Assembly: GCA_030704615.1 (NCBI GenBank) | Contig: CM060734.1 | Location: 4,092,001 to 4,156,000, forward strand | Reading direction: 5' to 3' | Origin: Takakia lepidozioides | Taxonomy: Eukaryota; Streptophyta; Takakiopsida; Takakiales; Takakiaceae | Length of the DNA stretch: 64,000 nt | Part shown: in pieces, positions 10,923 through 20,283 of the stretch | Layout: every line of letters begins with the position of its first letter | Position numbering within the stretch: position 1 is the first letter of the stretch | Program-made: the position numbers and the translations under genes | The notes under the pieces: generated by a model | What the model was told of the DNA's origin: nothing | Seen by the model: the letters and a program-made list of their open reading frames with translations, nothing else | Databases searched by the model: none

Positions 10923-11680
10923 TATGAAGTTTTCTTTTGGTTTTATTCGGGGCCAAATTTGAAATGGGATGGTTGTGTGTCCTTGTTGTCCTGTTTGCAA
11001 TGTGTGCGTGGAATGCACATTCATGGGAACAAAGTATTGTTGGAGATGGGGGTTGCATGGACTGCCCGGATTGTTCCTTCAATCTATTTAGTGTTTTGTG
11101 GACCTCACAGACTTGAGTGCATTGCAAAAACAAACAAACGACTTTGGTTCGTGTAGAGCATTCTCGCATCATTTGCTCGTTGGTCTCCAAACCATTCCTG
11201 CTAGAAGAATGGTTGGTGAATCCATCACGGTGAAGTCCACCTCATCAAAGAGCGTTCAGGCATTCTCAAATCTAATGAGCATCCATGATGCTCCCGCACA
11301 TACCTGGCATGTTCGCAAGGGTGGTGAGTAAGAAAAGATTTCGCAGGGATCCGCTTTAGATGATGTCAGTGTGCACCTCCTCACGACGTACCCACATAAA
11401 CTTGTGAGGGCTTGGTATGTTGATAACATCTGGATGGATGCAATGGATACAATGGATGTAACATATCCACTCTGCATTCCCGGGAAATGGCTGATCAACC
11501 CGCGGAAATAGGTGACACCCGCGGAAATAGACCCTGTATGCATGCTGACGTGGCGTGAGCCTGTGCTGGGCTCACGGTTTCCTGGGCTCACAGGCTCACG
11601 CCTCCAGGCTCACGGAATAGCACCCCCCGACTGTGGCAACCGCATTATAGCAACCACGCCAGGTCGACAGTGTTGATACC
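10923..11680. other. Intergenic stretch
   Basis: I find no supported gene here. Near 11,560-11,620 the words GGCTCACGG / GGCTCACAGG recur several times as a short degenerate repeat. An ATG in good context (ACCATGG) at 11,681 opens the next frame. Confidence 0.45.
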
Positions 11681-12781
11681 ATGGCACTGCAGCAATCACT
11701 GTCTGAGGTTTGGGGTGATGCTTCTTTTAACCCACCTACTACTCTTGCTGCACTTGACTACAATCGGGCTATGATTCTACCCTTCAACCGAATTCCCGTT
11801 GTTATGGATTTGGCTTGGAAAGAATTCAGTCCTCCAGAGTCTTTGGCACACTATTACCAGATTATGCGCATTTGGTTGCCAGTGGCAACTCGGACTAAAG
11901 TTCTTCCAAATGACAGACCCATTGAAGATCACCATTTTGCATGGTGCTGGTCTAAGGCAAGCACCATGCGGAAGGAATTAATTGCCTTCCAGATTGTTCA
12001 TGGATACATCTACACCAAGACCAAAGAGGTACCTAGTTTGGTCATGGGTTGTGGATTGTATTATGCTGCTTGTTTTATTTCACGCTATCACATTGAACAA
12101 CAAAAGATGCAGATGAGATTTCAGACTTATTCCAATGGGGAGCATTGGGTGTTACCTTCAGTTCCATCACATACATATCTGTATGATGTAAGGATCATGC
12201 TTCAGAAGGATCCCCAACTTTGTTCTTTGTTTACTTTTGCTCTGGAGAATTTGGCCAAGGAAAACTTGGGTCTTGACCACATTTTTCCTAAGGGGCATGA
12301 AGCCAGAAAGTGGTTACACTTTTCCAATGTCATTGGCACACCACTCAGCTATACAGACGATGAACTGAGGGCATACACTAATTTTGCCAGAAAGCGGTTG
12401 ATACAAGTGTTAAAGTCTAAGCTTCCAGACATGGTGGGCATACACTGTATGCCAGTTAGGATTCTTGAGAAGCCACATAAGGTCAGGGCACCGAAAGGCC
12501 ACCGGGGGGAAGATGATTCGAATACTACTAGTTATGTGGAAGGGAGTTTTGACATGGCTGAGGATTATGCGATACAAATGGCAGAGAAGAAACGACGGGG
12601 ATCTCCTATGCCTGAGAAGTTACCTCCTTATCAGCCAAAGGCAAGGCAATCAGTTCCATCCAGTCGGCAGTCATCCCCACCAACCAGCGATATGGCTCGG
12701 GCTCACACACAGAGCCCTCCGAGGGACTCTCACCAGCAGAAGGGTGCTCACTTACAAAGGTTTGCTGATCCTAAACAGTAA
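11681..12781 (+). CDS. Unrecognised 366-aa protein, likely mobile-element gene
   Basis: An uninterrupted 366-codon frame starts at ATG in the context ACCATGG. Residues 1-260 look globular: aromatic-rich, with helical spans, HHFAWCWSKAS near residue 88 and DHIFPKGHEARKW near residue 205. The last 100 residues are basic and Pro/Ser/Gln-rich (PMPEKLPPYQPKARQS), so probably disordered. I do not recognise the family. It is followed at once by a Pro/Tyr/Gly-rich exon and an En/Spm-like segment in the same direction, which suggests one transposon-like locus. The lack of stop codons over 1.1 kb in an otherwise decayed neighbourhood makes it one of the best-preserved frames in the window. Confidence 0.55.
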   Translation: MALQQSLSEVWGDASFNPPTTLAALDYNRAMILPFNRIPVVMDLAWKEFSPPESLAHYYQIMRIWLPVATRTKVLPNDRPIEDHHFAWCWSKASTMRKELIAFQIVHGYIYTKTKEVPSLVMGCGLYYAACFISRYHIEQQKMQMRFQTYSNGEHWVLPSVPSHTYLYDVRIMLQKDPQLCSLFTFALENLAKENLGLDHIFPKGHEARKWLHFSNVIGTPLSYTDDELRAYTNFARKRLIQVLKSKLPDMVGIHCMPVRILEKPHKVRAPKGHRGEDDSNTTSYVEGSFDMAEDYAIQMAEKKRRGSPMPEKLPPYQPKARQSVPSSRQSSPPTSDMARAHTQSPPRDSHQQKGAHLQRFADPKQ

Positions 12782-12989
12782 ACCATGAGGACACGACTTA
12801 TGGTACTGGGAGGACATCATTGGGGCCAATCAAATTTGGGAGATTTACTGCCCAAGATCATACTGACTTTTGGGTAATCTTGTCTTTACAAATCATATGT
12901 GCTTCCAGTTTGTTATCTTGAATTCAAGGATTTGCTGCTTGTTGCCTATATGTATGTGTAATCACCCACATTGTACTGGGGGAATTTCT

Positions 12990-13452
12990 TTTTAGGGCAA
13001 GCACAAGCGCTCTGGATCCACGATCCATGCTGCTAGCAATGGAGATGGCGCCCACAAGAACGCAGGAGGTGGCCCTAACTCTCCCATCGTTTTGGGTTCT
13101 GTGCCACCGGTACCCCCACCTTATTGTGGTATGCCTCAGTACCCACAATCTGGCACTCAATATGGTCAGGGTCAATATGGTAGTGCTCCTCCATATGGGC
13201 AGCATGGCTAGTATCCCCCTCCACCATATTTTCCACCCCCTAGTAGCTATGGAGGTGGCACGCCACCGGAATATCCTCCTGCTTATGGACAGTATGGCCA
13301 GTATGGTTTGGCCTTCTGGCCAACAGCCATGGCCACCAGTCCCTACTTGGCAGGATCCTGCTGCGAATTCTCCTGTGCGCACGGAGGTCTCTGAAGGAGG
13401 GGAGGGTGCCGTTTCAAATAATGATAGAACCAATGCTTTAAGGAAAGGCTAA
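12990..13452 (+). pseudogene. Pro/Tyr/Gly-rich low-complexity exon remnant
   Basis: In one frame the DNA encodes repeated YGQ/PPPY/YGG units (near 13,110-13,320: PPYCGMPQYPQS, YGSAPPYGQHG, then YPPPPYFPPP after an in-frame TAG at about 13,210). A neighbouring frame ends NNDRTNALRKG before a stop at 13,450. This composition is common in linkers of plant transposon and RNA-binding proteins. It lies between the 366-aa frame and the En/Spm-like segment and is probably a linker exon of the same gene, broken by at least one stop and one shift. Confidence 0.4.
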
Positions 13453-13479
13453 TAGCTTAGCCAAAATTGAAGCTCCAAG

Positions 13480-14170
13480 GTGAAGGAAGAGATAATAGCT
13501 GCAGGTCTTCCTCCCACGGTGATTGTGACGAACCTCAAAGGAGCCCCGTATGGTCAGACCCGGAATGTATGGCACGCTGCCCTTAAAGGACAGGCTTATC
13601 GCAAGCTAGATTGTTCCCTTGCCATCAACAACCAACCTGATGAATTTGTATACGAAATCAAAGATCACCTGGCTAAGCTATTTTCATATACGCCACACAA
13701 GTTGAAAGACTTCCACCTAAAACAAACAATTGGCAGAATAATAAAGAGCCAGCGTCATGAAGCACACACTGCGTGGTTGGGTGGTAAGGGGAAACCCATT
13801 ACTGTATCTGATGAGGTATGAAACAAGCTTGTAAGTTACTGGGAGACAGAGGTATTCCACAAAGTGTCGGGCAACATGAAGAAGGCAAATGGTGCAATTC
13901 AGAATCCTACCAAGACTGGCTGTGATGAGAAGGCAATGGTGGAGGCACGCTTGGTAAGTGGCATCATCACGACTCTGTATTTTGTTCCTCATTGAATTGC
14001 TATGTGTATATAGTCAGCCCTCACATTGCTTACTGACTTGTGGCATGGGTTTGTTTGTGGCATGGGTTAATTAATTTGCAGGAAACACTATCAGGGTGCC
14101 CTCCTACATTATATGAAATTCAAGAGGGTTCAGTGTCGCGGTTGTCAGCTGGGAACGACAGGCGGGTAAG
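13480..14170 (+). pseudogene. En/Spm (Ptta)-like transposase-associated segment
   Basis: The frame encodes PTVIVTNLKGAPYGQTRN and a helical domain ending VSDEV, then TGA at 13,819-13,821, then NKLVSYWETEVFHKVSGNMKKANGAIQ in the same frame. The stop falls where Trp (TGG) would fit. A next exon (about 14,082-14,166) gives GCPPTLYEIQEGS. In plant Ptta/En/Spm-type proteins a W-x2-L-x2-YW segment followed by K-x2-S-x2-K-x-N and then a P-x3-L-x-E stretch is typical, which is the basis for the call. The match is by memory of the family pattern and is moderate. The coiled coil at 14,340-14,470 fits the same architecture. Confidence 0.45.
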
Positions 14171-14310
14171 TGTGTTTTCCACGTTTGCTAGAGTGGTTGC
14201 TTCATCATAGGTTGCTAGGGTTTTTTTCAAGGTTTTTGGCCTGGGTTTTCTTTCCAGTCGTTGTTCATGCTAGGTTTTTTTATGTTTGATTCATACTTGG
14301 GCAAGTTTTC

Positions 14311-15493
14311 ATGGATTGGCAGGAGGGAAGTCTCGCATATTCTACAGTAGTTAGCAGGAGGGATGGCTTGGACAAATTGGTGGAATCACAAGGACGTGAC
14401 ATGGCAGACTTAAAATTACAGATGCAGAGCATGATTGAGTACCAGAAAGCCATTGTGGCCAGATTGGGGATTAATCTACCTGGCCCAGGACCAGTGACAT
14501 CTACGATGGATGTGTCTGCTGTGATAGTATCAAAATGTTTGGAATCCCAATTTCAGACGGTAACTGGTGCTCACTCTAAGCCCTTATCTCTTCCTGTCAC
14601 TGATGATCGTTTGAATTTGACCGAGCAGCAGCAGGATACAGGGAAGGCGCGCTGTGAGGTACACGTGGAAATTCAGCCCTTGCCACGTACAAAGGCAGTA
14701 GCAGTCCAGGGGGCAATGGTGACAGAGCCGCCTGACACACCGGATTCTGGTATGCAAGTATGTGGGAGTTTAAATGGGGAGGAAGATGCAGACGGGGACA
14801 AAACAAACAAACAAGTTGCTTTAATTTCTCCCGCTCACATGCTGAAGCCAAATGACAGTTTACTTCCTGGACCAGCGAGGAAGCATTTGCTAATTCTGGA
14901 CTTAAATGGTCTGTTATGTGAATCTTTGAACATTCTGCTAATGGGCCTGCATCCCTTCCCAAAGGTTTTGTGGGGAAGATGTGTGGCAAGAAGATGGTAG
15001 TTTTGAGACCACGCTGTTATGAATTTTTGCAAAAGTGTTTTGAACACTTTGAGGTGGCGGTGTGGTCTTGTTGCCAAGCTCGCAACTTCTTCCCAATGGT
15101 GGACTATATTTTTCCAGCCCACACTAAGCTTGTTTTCCAGTGGGATGCGAGGATCCAGTCCTCCCATCTCGTAAGGGGTCTGATTCAAAGCGATTATATT
15201 TCAAGAACTTGTCTAAAGTGTGGGCAGACTGGCCAGAATGGACTTATGATGACACTGTTCTTATTGACGACACTCCAAGAAAGGCGGCAAATAATCCTCC
15301 CTTCAGTGGGATTTTCCCAGAGCCATGGAAAGTGCAACCAGATTCACCAACTAATGAGTATCTAACAGATGTGTTGTGGCCTTTCTTGTGGAAGGCATCG
15401 AAAGCTGCCAGTATTCCCAAGTTTTTGGAGTCTCAGCCTGTTTTCGAACAACAACCATACAACACTGCTACTGTGAAGGTACAAATATTCTGA
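14311..15493 (+). pseudogene. Coiled coil plus FCP1/NIF-like (HAD) phosphatase segment
   Basis: The first part has a short coiled coil (DKLVESQGRDMADLKLQMQS) and a variable linker. From about 14,878 it reads HLLILDLNGLLCE, the nucleophile loop of FCP1/NIF-type HAD phosphatases, where Asp-x-Asp is usual and here the second acid is Asn. After a frame change near 14,940-14,975 the next frame reads VVLRPRCYEFLQ, FEVAVWSCCQARNFFPMVDY. After another shift near 15,150 it reads DDTVLIDDTPRKAANNP, the acidic loop of the same fold. These three motifs in correct order make the family assignment good. Several frame changes without clear introns indicate a broken gene. Because it continues the En/Spm-like segment, it may be a phosphatase domain carried by a transposon. 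Confidence 0.6.
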
Positions 15494-15717
15494 TAGTGCT
15501 CCAGAGGCTAAAAGGTTTGTGGGTTCATTCATTGCATTGCTTTCCTAGATGCTTCTCCTCAGTTGCTTGATTAATGCTAGGTTTTCTTTGCAGGTTTTTA
15601 TGTTGGCTTTTTTTGTTTGATTCATACTTGGATTTTGTTTTCTGTTCACTGTTCCTGTTTGCTCATTGCTTTCCTGGTTGTTCTCTGGTCTGTGACACAT
15701 GAACTTGTGACAAACAA

Positions 15718-16056
15718 AGGTGATATTGTCGACAAGCCGGTACAGACCAGGGGCAAGAGTGTCAACCCCCCGAGTAGCCCCCCAAAAGAGGTCTCACAAC
15801 CACTCGAGACTGCAAATGGAGTAAGTCCAGGCCCTTGTCTTGTGTGTTTTATTTTTTCCAACCTGGGGCTCTCTTTAATTCGTAAATGTTGAGTGTCCTA
15901 GTCGTGTGCAGGTCATGGGTTTTCACATCTTGTTCTATTTTGTGTGGAGTTGGGATCACAGTTCAGGGTGGGTGACGAGGTTCGGCTGTTGGATGTGAAC
16001 TCCAAACGCAAGAAAGTTGGAGTAGGGCTGATTGTTGCTCTTCAAGGTGCGATTTG
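15718..16056 (+). pseudogene. Tail exons with Tnp1-like strand motif
   Basis: A Pro/Ser-rich exon (about 15,718-15,820; PVQTRGKSVNPPSSPP) ends at a GTAAGT donor. After TCACAG at about 15,960 a second exon reads FRVGDEVRLLDVNSKRKKVGVGLIVALQGA and stops. The second exon recalls the small C-terminal domain of En/Spm-type plant transposases (x-V-x-L-x-S...VA-x-G), supporting the transposon reading of 11.7-16.1 kb. The resemblance is by eye and moderate. Confidence 0.35.
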
Positions 16057-17241
16057 ATGACTTACCGCCTAAGTACACAGGTACACTTGCCTCAGATCAA
16101 TGAGTCTCCATGAATGCCTTGATCGGGTGCTCGAAATCAGTTAACTTGCAGCCATTTCAGACAGTCCTTCCCGGCCCTATAGATGACCATAATGTGTAGA
16201 TTGTACAAGTAAGTTGGAGCTTCTAGCATATTGCTTTGAGGCCTGGTGTTTTCAGGTCGTAGGGTTTTGGGAGCCAACAGTCTGTCCCTATGTGGCATTG
16301 CTCTAAAGGAAATCCCGTCCACAAACTGAGGCGATTGTATGGGTTTCATCGGTGGCACAGGTGAGGCCCTTGATATGGGTCGAGGCGCAAGTTGAGCGAC
16401 ACTCCAGAAGTCGTGTAGAGTATATGGTCAAAGCGCGCAGTCAGTTCAAGGAGCGCAGGTACTTTTGACTTTTTTGATACTCCCCTTATTTCCAGTTCAA
16501 GGTTGCTGGGATGAAGTACTTTCTTTGAGCATTTTACCTGACAATGGTTGGGAAGTACCAGCCATCAAGTTATTACATCTTTGAGCTTTTGTCACCCAGG
16601 GAGCAAGCACGTCGTTTTGTATTTACTGCGAAACTGGTCGTGAGTGCCTGTTGAGTTTGTAAAATTGCCTTGTTGTGGGTGTAATAGTACGGCTACCAAC
16701 GTGGAGATTGACTTGCCAGTATCGTCAGATGCCACAACCCCAGTAATTCGCACATCCATGGGCACTGCAGTTGATGCTCCTGAAAAGGATGCACTATATG
16801 GAAAAGAAAGATGTTTGCCGGTGGAAAAGTACATCCTCTCTCTGGCCCTTGATTCCCTTAGTGTACCTTGGAAGTGTCCCCAGATGTATGCATAGTTCCA
16901 TAACTACCTTAGTGGTTTACATTCATAAAAGTTGGTCTGAGCTGCTTATTATCGACGAGTGTTTGGAAGCTTTTGAGAGACTCGTTCTTTCTTCATCAAG
17001 AGTATTTCATTGAATCATGGTAGTCTGTCTTTATGCGGAAAATAAATTCAGATGGTCAATGACAGAGCTGTAAGTTGATTTTCATCCCTGAAAGATGTCT
17101 CCTTGTGCACATTCAGAATATTAGTCTTGTTTGTCAGTTCTGGCTTGAAGTGTCAACCCATCAGAACTAGCAACTACAGGGTTCGAACAGTATGGAGGGT
17201 GCCGGATGTGATCTGATTTTGTTTCTATGGGGGCTTCACAG
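16057..17241. other. Unassigned stretch before the AP-1 mu exons
   Basis: Short open frames exist (for example 16,644-16,895, 83 aa), but none shows a recognisable domain or continues across plausible splice sites into the adaptin exons at 17,242. No earlier exon of AP-1 mu is recognisable here. Confidence 0.4.
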
Positions 17242-17619
17242 GAGTATATGTTGAGAGCAAAGTTTGCTCTGCCAAGCATTGAAGCCGAAGAGACTGCAGT
17301 CGGGAAGCGGCCACCTATCCGTGTCAAATTTGAAATCCCTTATTTCACCATTTCTGGCATTCAGTTGTACATTCTGATTGACCGCTTGCTATTGTAATTC
17401 AGTTGGTTTCTTTTGCGTTTCCTGTTTCCTCCTCTCAAAGGGATCCAAGCTTTTAGTTTCTATGCAATTTGCGGCTCAATGTGCTTTTGTTCCCATTGAC
17501 TCGGTCTTATGCAGGTTCGGTACCTCAAGATTATTGAGAGGAGTGGGTATCAGGCATTGCCTTGGGTGCGTTATATCACCACTGCTGGTGAGTACGAGCT
17601 GAGGATGATCTCTGTGTAA
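17242..17619 (+). pseudogene. AP1M: Last two exons of AP-1 complex subunit mu (gene fragment)
   Basis: Exon A (17,242-17,364) encodes EYMLRAKFALPSIEAEE and VKFEIPYFTISGIQ. Exon B (17,515-17,619) encodes VRYLKIIERSGYQALPWVRY and ends GEYELRMISV before TAA. Together they match the conserved end of the mu subunit of the clathrin adaptor AP-1, which binds tyrosine sorting signals at the trans-Golgi network. The acceptor before exon B is canonical (TGCAG), but exon A is followed by TTGTAC rather than GT, so the donor appears lost. No upstream exons are recognisable, although AP-1 mu is normally about 430 residues. The piece is therefore probably a captured or relic fragment, though its protein sequence is still very well conserved. 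Confidence 0.8.
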
Positions 17620-17749
17620 CTGCCATTGATATTATAAAGCTAGATAGATTCCAGGTGTTGTTGGGTTCTACTCTCATCAGTGAAGACAGCCGTCAACTGA
17701 CCCCTTGATGGTATCAAAGGGCTGGAGAGTGCTCTGGAAACGACCTTCC

Positions 17750-18460
17750 TTCACCTTAGCGCCCGAAATTCGCAAAGTGGGCTTCCTTGGAGCAATGATT
17801 GGCCCTTCATGTGGGAGATTTGGAATTTCAAGTATTTTTTTGTAACATGGAATTCATGTTTCCACCCTATGTGAACCTTTATTCCATTTAATTTGATTAA
17901 AATGGCCTCTGTCCCCTTTCTCTTTAAAAAAAAAATCATGAAAAGAAATAAATTGATATTTTGTGGAATATGGAATTTGAAGTACTTTTGGTCGCTGGAA
18001 ATTCATGGAAAATAGCAAAGTGGGCTTTCCCGGAGCAATGATTGGTCCTTCATTTGTCTTTTGTGCACGTGGACGTAAATTGGGCTTTTTTTAATATTAG
18101 TGTTCACAATATTGTTTGTAGGGTCGTTGAGATCTCTCAAACCGCGGGGCCTCTGGCCACGATTTTAGTATTGTTGCAAAGCCCTTAATGAGTAGGAGTG
18201 CACCGACTTGGTTTCACAAGGTTTGGACCTACAGGCCGAGACTTATGGAATTATAAATAATTTTGGTCGCTGAAAAATTCAATTAAATTACACAATCAAG
18301 TGTTGGAAGGACACCGGAGGTTTCACTTGGGCTTAGCTTAGATAGAGCCCATGATTTTGGTACCGTTGGAAAGCCCTCGATGAGTAGGGATGCACCGACT
18401 TGGTTTCACAAAATTTGGATCTATGGGCCGGGAATTATAGAAATATGAACAATTTTGTGC
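17750..18460. repeat. Dispersed repeat, tandem ~210-bp units (copy 1)
   Basis: Units share phrases such as GTTGAGATCTC, GGTACCGTTGGAAAGCCCT and GATGCACCGACTTGGTTTCA. They occur at about 18,120-18,250 and 18,340-18,460 and again at 51,826-52,230. The block directly abuts the truncated gag at 18,461 and supplies the last codons of the open frame there, so it marks a breakpoint. Confidence 0.65.
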
Positions 18461-20283
18461 TATGGATGGTGTCGACACTGTCTCCGCCAATGTGAATGAT
18501 TGAGGTAGCCTAGCTTGACGGCTTGCCTCCCCACGCTGTGGATCCAACTCCACCTCTGCACCTCGTGGCTCAGGAACTCGTGCTGCTCCTCGAGTCACAG
18601 CTGCAGCAGACTTCACCTGCACTAGTGGTAGTGTTGCCCCGCACATGAATCCCATGTCTCTCATATCTCCTCCCTCTGGAGCAGGAGGTGGACTCTCAGG
18701 CCTTGGAGCTGGTACCACCTGAGCTGTGGCCATGACAGCAAGCCTCTGCTCCAGCTGCTGCAGCCGGTTGGCCATGCCTTGGTCAACATCCTGACCTCCA
18801 CGTCCTTGGCCATGCTGAGCTTGCCTTTGGCCTGCACCTCGTCCCTGACCACCTCGTCCTCTCTGAGCTGCTCCACCTCGCTCCCGGCTACCATTGTTCC
18901 GTTGGAACTGGCCTGGCCGCAGCTCAGGGTGCAAGTCATAACATTGGGTCTCTCCATGCCCATACTTGCCACAATGCCCACAGTGCAACTGTGTTGGTTG
19001 TGCCTGTGCTGGCCCTTTGCCTCTCTCGGCAATCCTTCTTGACATGAGGTCCTCCACATGTCCAACACACTACACACGCCTATTGCTGGCCTGCAAATGA
19101 AGGGAGAGATCCCTGTATTTGAGATCCTCTCTGTCATTTCCTAGGCTTTGCCTGAGCCCCTTTGTTGCCTTGAGCACGTTGGGGTAGTGGTTGGCTAGGA
19201 GCACCACTACCCCGTGGTGTCTCCTTAGCAAATCCCACCATAACCACTCGTTCCTCCACCATATTTGCTCTATCCGTTCTATCAGCAAAAACACATTTGT
19301 TAAGGTGGGTTGGGCCGCTTGTAGGAGAGTTGCATCATGCACCCTTCTCCTCAGCTCCTTGTCCAATATCCCATACCATGATTGGACTGCCTGAGCTTCC
19401 GTAACCTCTTGGGTTACATTTATCAAGCGTCTCATGCGAGTGAAAGCCTCCCTCAAGCTCTCATTAGGCTTCTATTGGAACTCTTGCAAGCTCCGCAACT
19501 TCTCTGTCCTCACCCCTTGGTAGTTCCCTCTCAACTCTTCGAAGAACTCCGATAACCAGTATGTAGCCCAGTGGTAATGGGCACATACCACGTTGGATGT
19601 GGTTGTGGGTTCAAACCACGGTCTGGTGTGTCATGAAGGTGTCCACCTTTCAGCTGGAAGCTAGTAGCCCTTGGGGTGAAGAGACACCATAAGTTACGCT
19701 CCCTTCGGGAGGCGTCATTTTTTTTGTTTTTTTTTGTTTTTTTGTTTTTTCGAAGAACTCCACAACAGGGTTGAAGGCAGGCACGGGTACTGGTGCTGGT
19801 GCGGCAGTGGCTTGGGTGGACGTCGTAGCTATGGTACCACTAGTCCCACTGCTGCTTGTTGAAGCTGCCGGTGTAGCTACCGGTGTGGCTACTGCCCTTG
19901 TGCCTCTAGTGATGGAGACATAGTCGGGTGACCAATACATCCTCCACTCCTCGATCTCAAGCTCATGCCCCCGCCTAAACTCATGGTAATCATCCATGGG
20001 CGGCCCCTCAAGGTGCTGAAACAGCCCCTTCCATGCCATGAAAGGCGTAAACAGTTGTGGATTGCGCATTTGCTGCAAGTCACACCAACTATCAAACTCT
20101 TGGATAAAATCGTCCAGCTCAATGGTGCCCATTGCTCTTGAGTACCTACGTGGCCCCTTGGTAGCTCCATACATCTCCTCCATTGTATCCCACAACAATG
20201 GCAAGGAAGTAACTTGCACCGTCGGCGTGAACCCTCCTGATTCAGAGTTTGAATCAGAACCTTCATTGGAAGGCCAGTTCGAG
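18461..20283 (-). pseudogene. Gag of gypsy family G, decayed second copy
   Basis: Three minus-strand frames in order (20,219-19,650; 19,456-19,070; 19,057-18,461) match the gag at 39.7-41.2 kb. They give the N-terminal capsid-like region with SWCDLQQMRNPQLFTPFMAW, a middle with RMRRLINVTQEVTEAQA, and a nucleocapsid zinc knuckle CGHCGKYGHGETQC (CX2CX4HX4C type) followed by a Gly/Arg-rich stretch. Gag packages the element RNA. The gene is split by frameshifts and by a SINE at 19,551-19,750, and truncated at 18,461. It retains CAA where the other copy has TAA (40,076), so this copy shows the ancestral reading there. Confidence 0.8.
19540..19761 (+). mobile_element. tRNA-derived SINE in gag, with target duplication
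   Basis: The 200-bp insert (19,551-19,750) has a tRNA-like head with an A-box-like TAGCCCAGTGGTAATGG and a B-box GGTTCAAACC, consistent with an internal RNA polymerase III promoter. It ends in a T-rich tail broken by single Gs. The 11-bp sequence CGAAGAACTCC flanks it on both sides (19,540-19,550 and 19,751-19,761) and occurs once, as a variant, in the uninterrupted gag at 40.6 kb. This is the expected signature of target-primed insertion. Confidence 0.85.
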
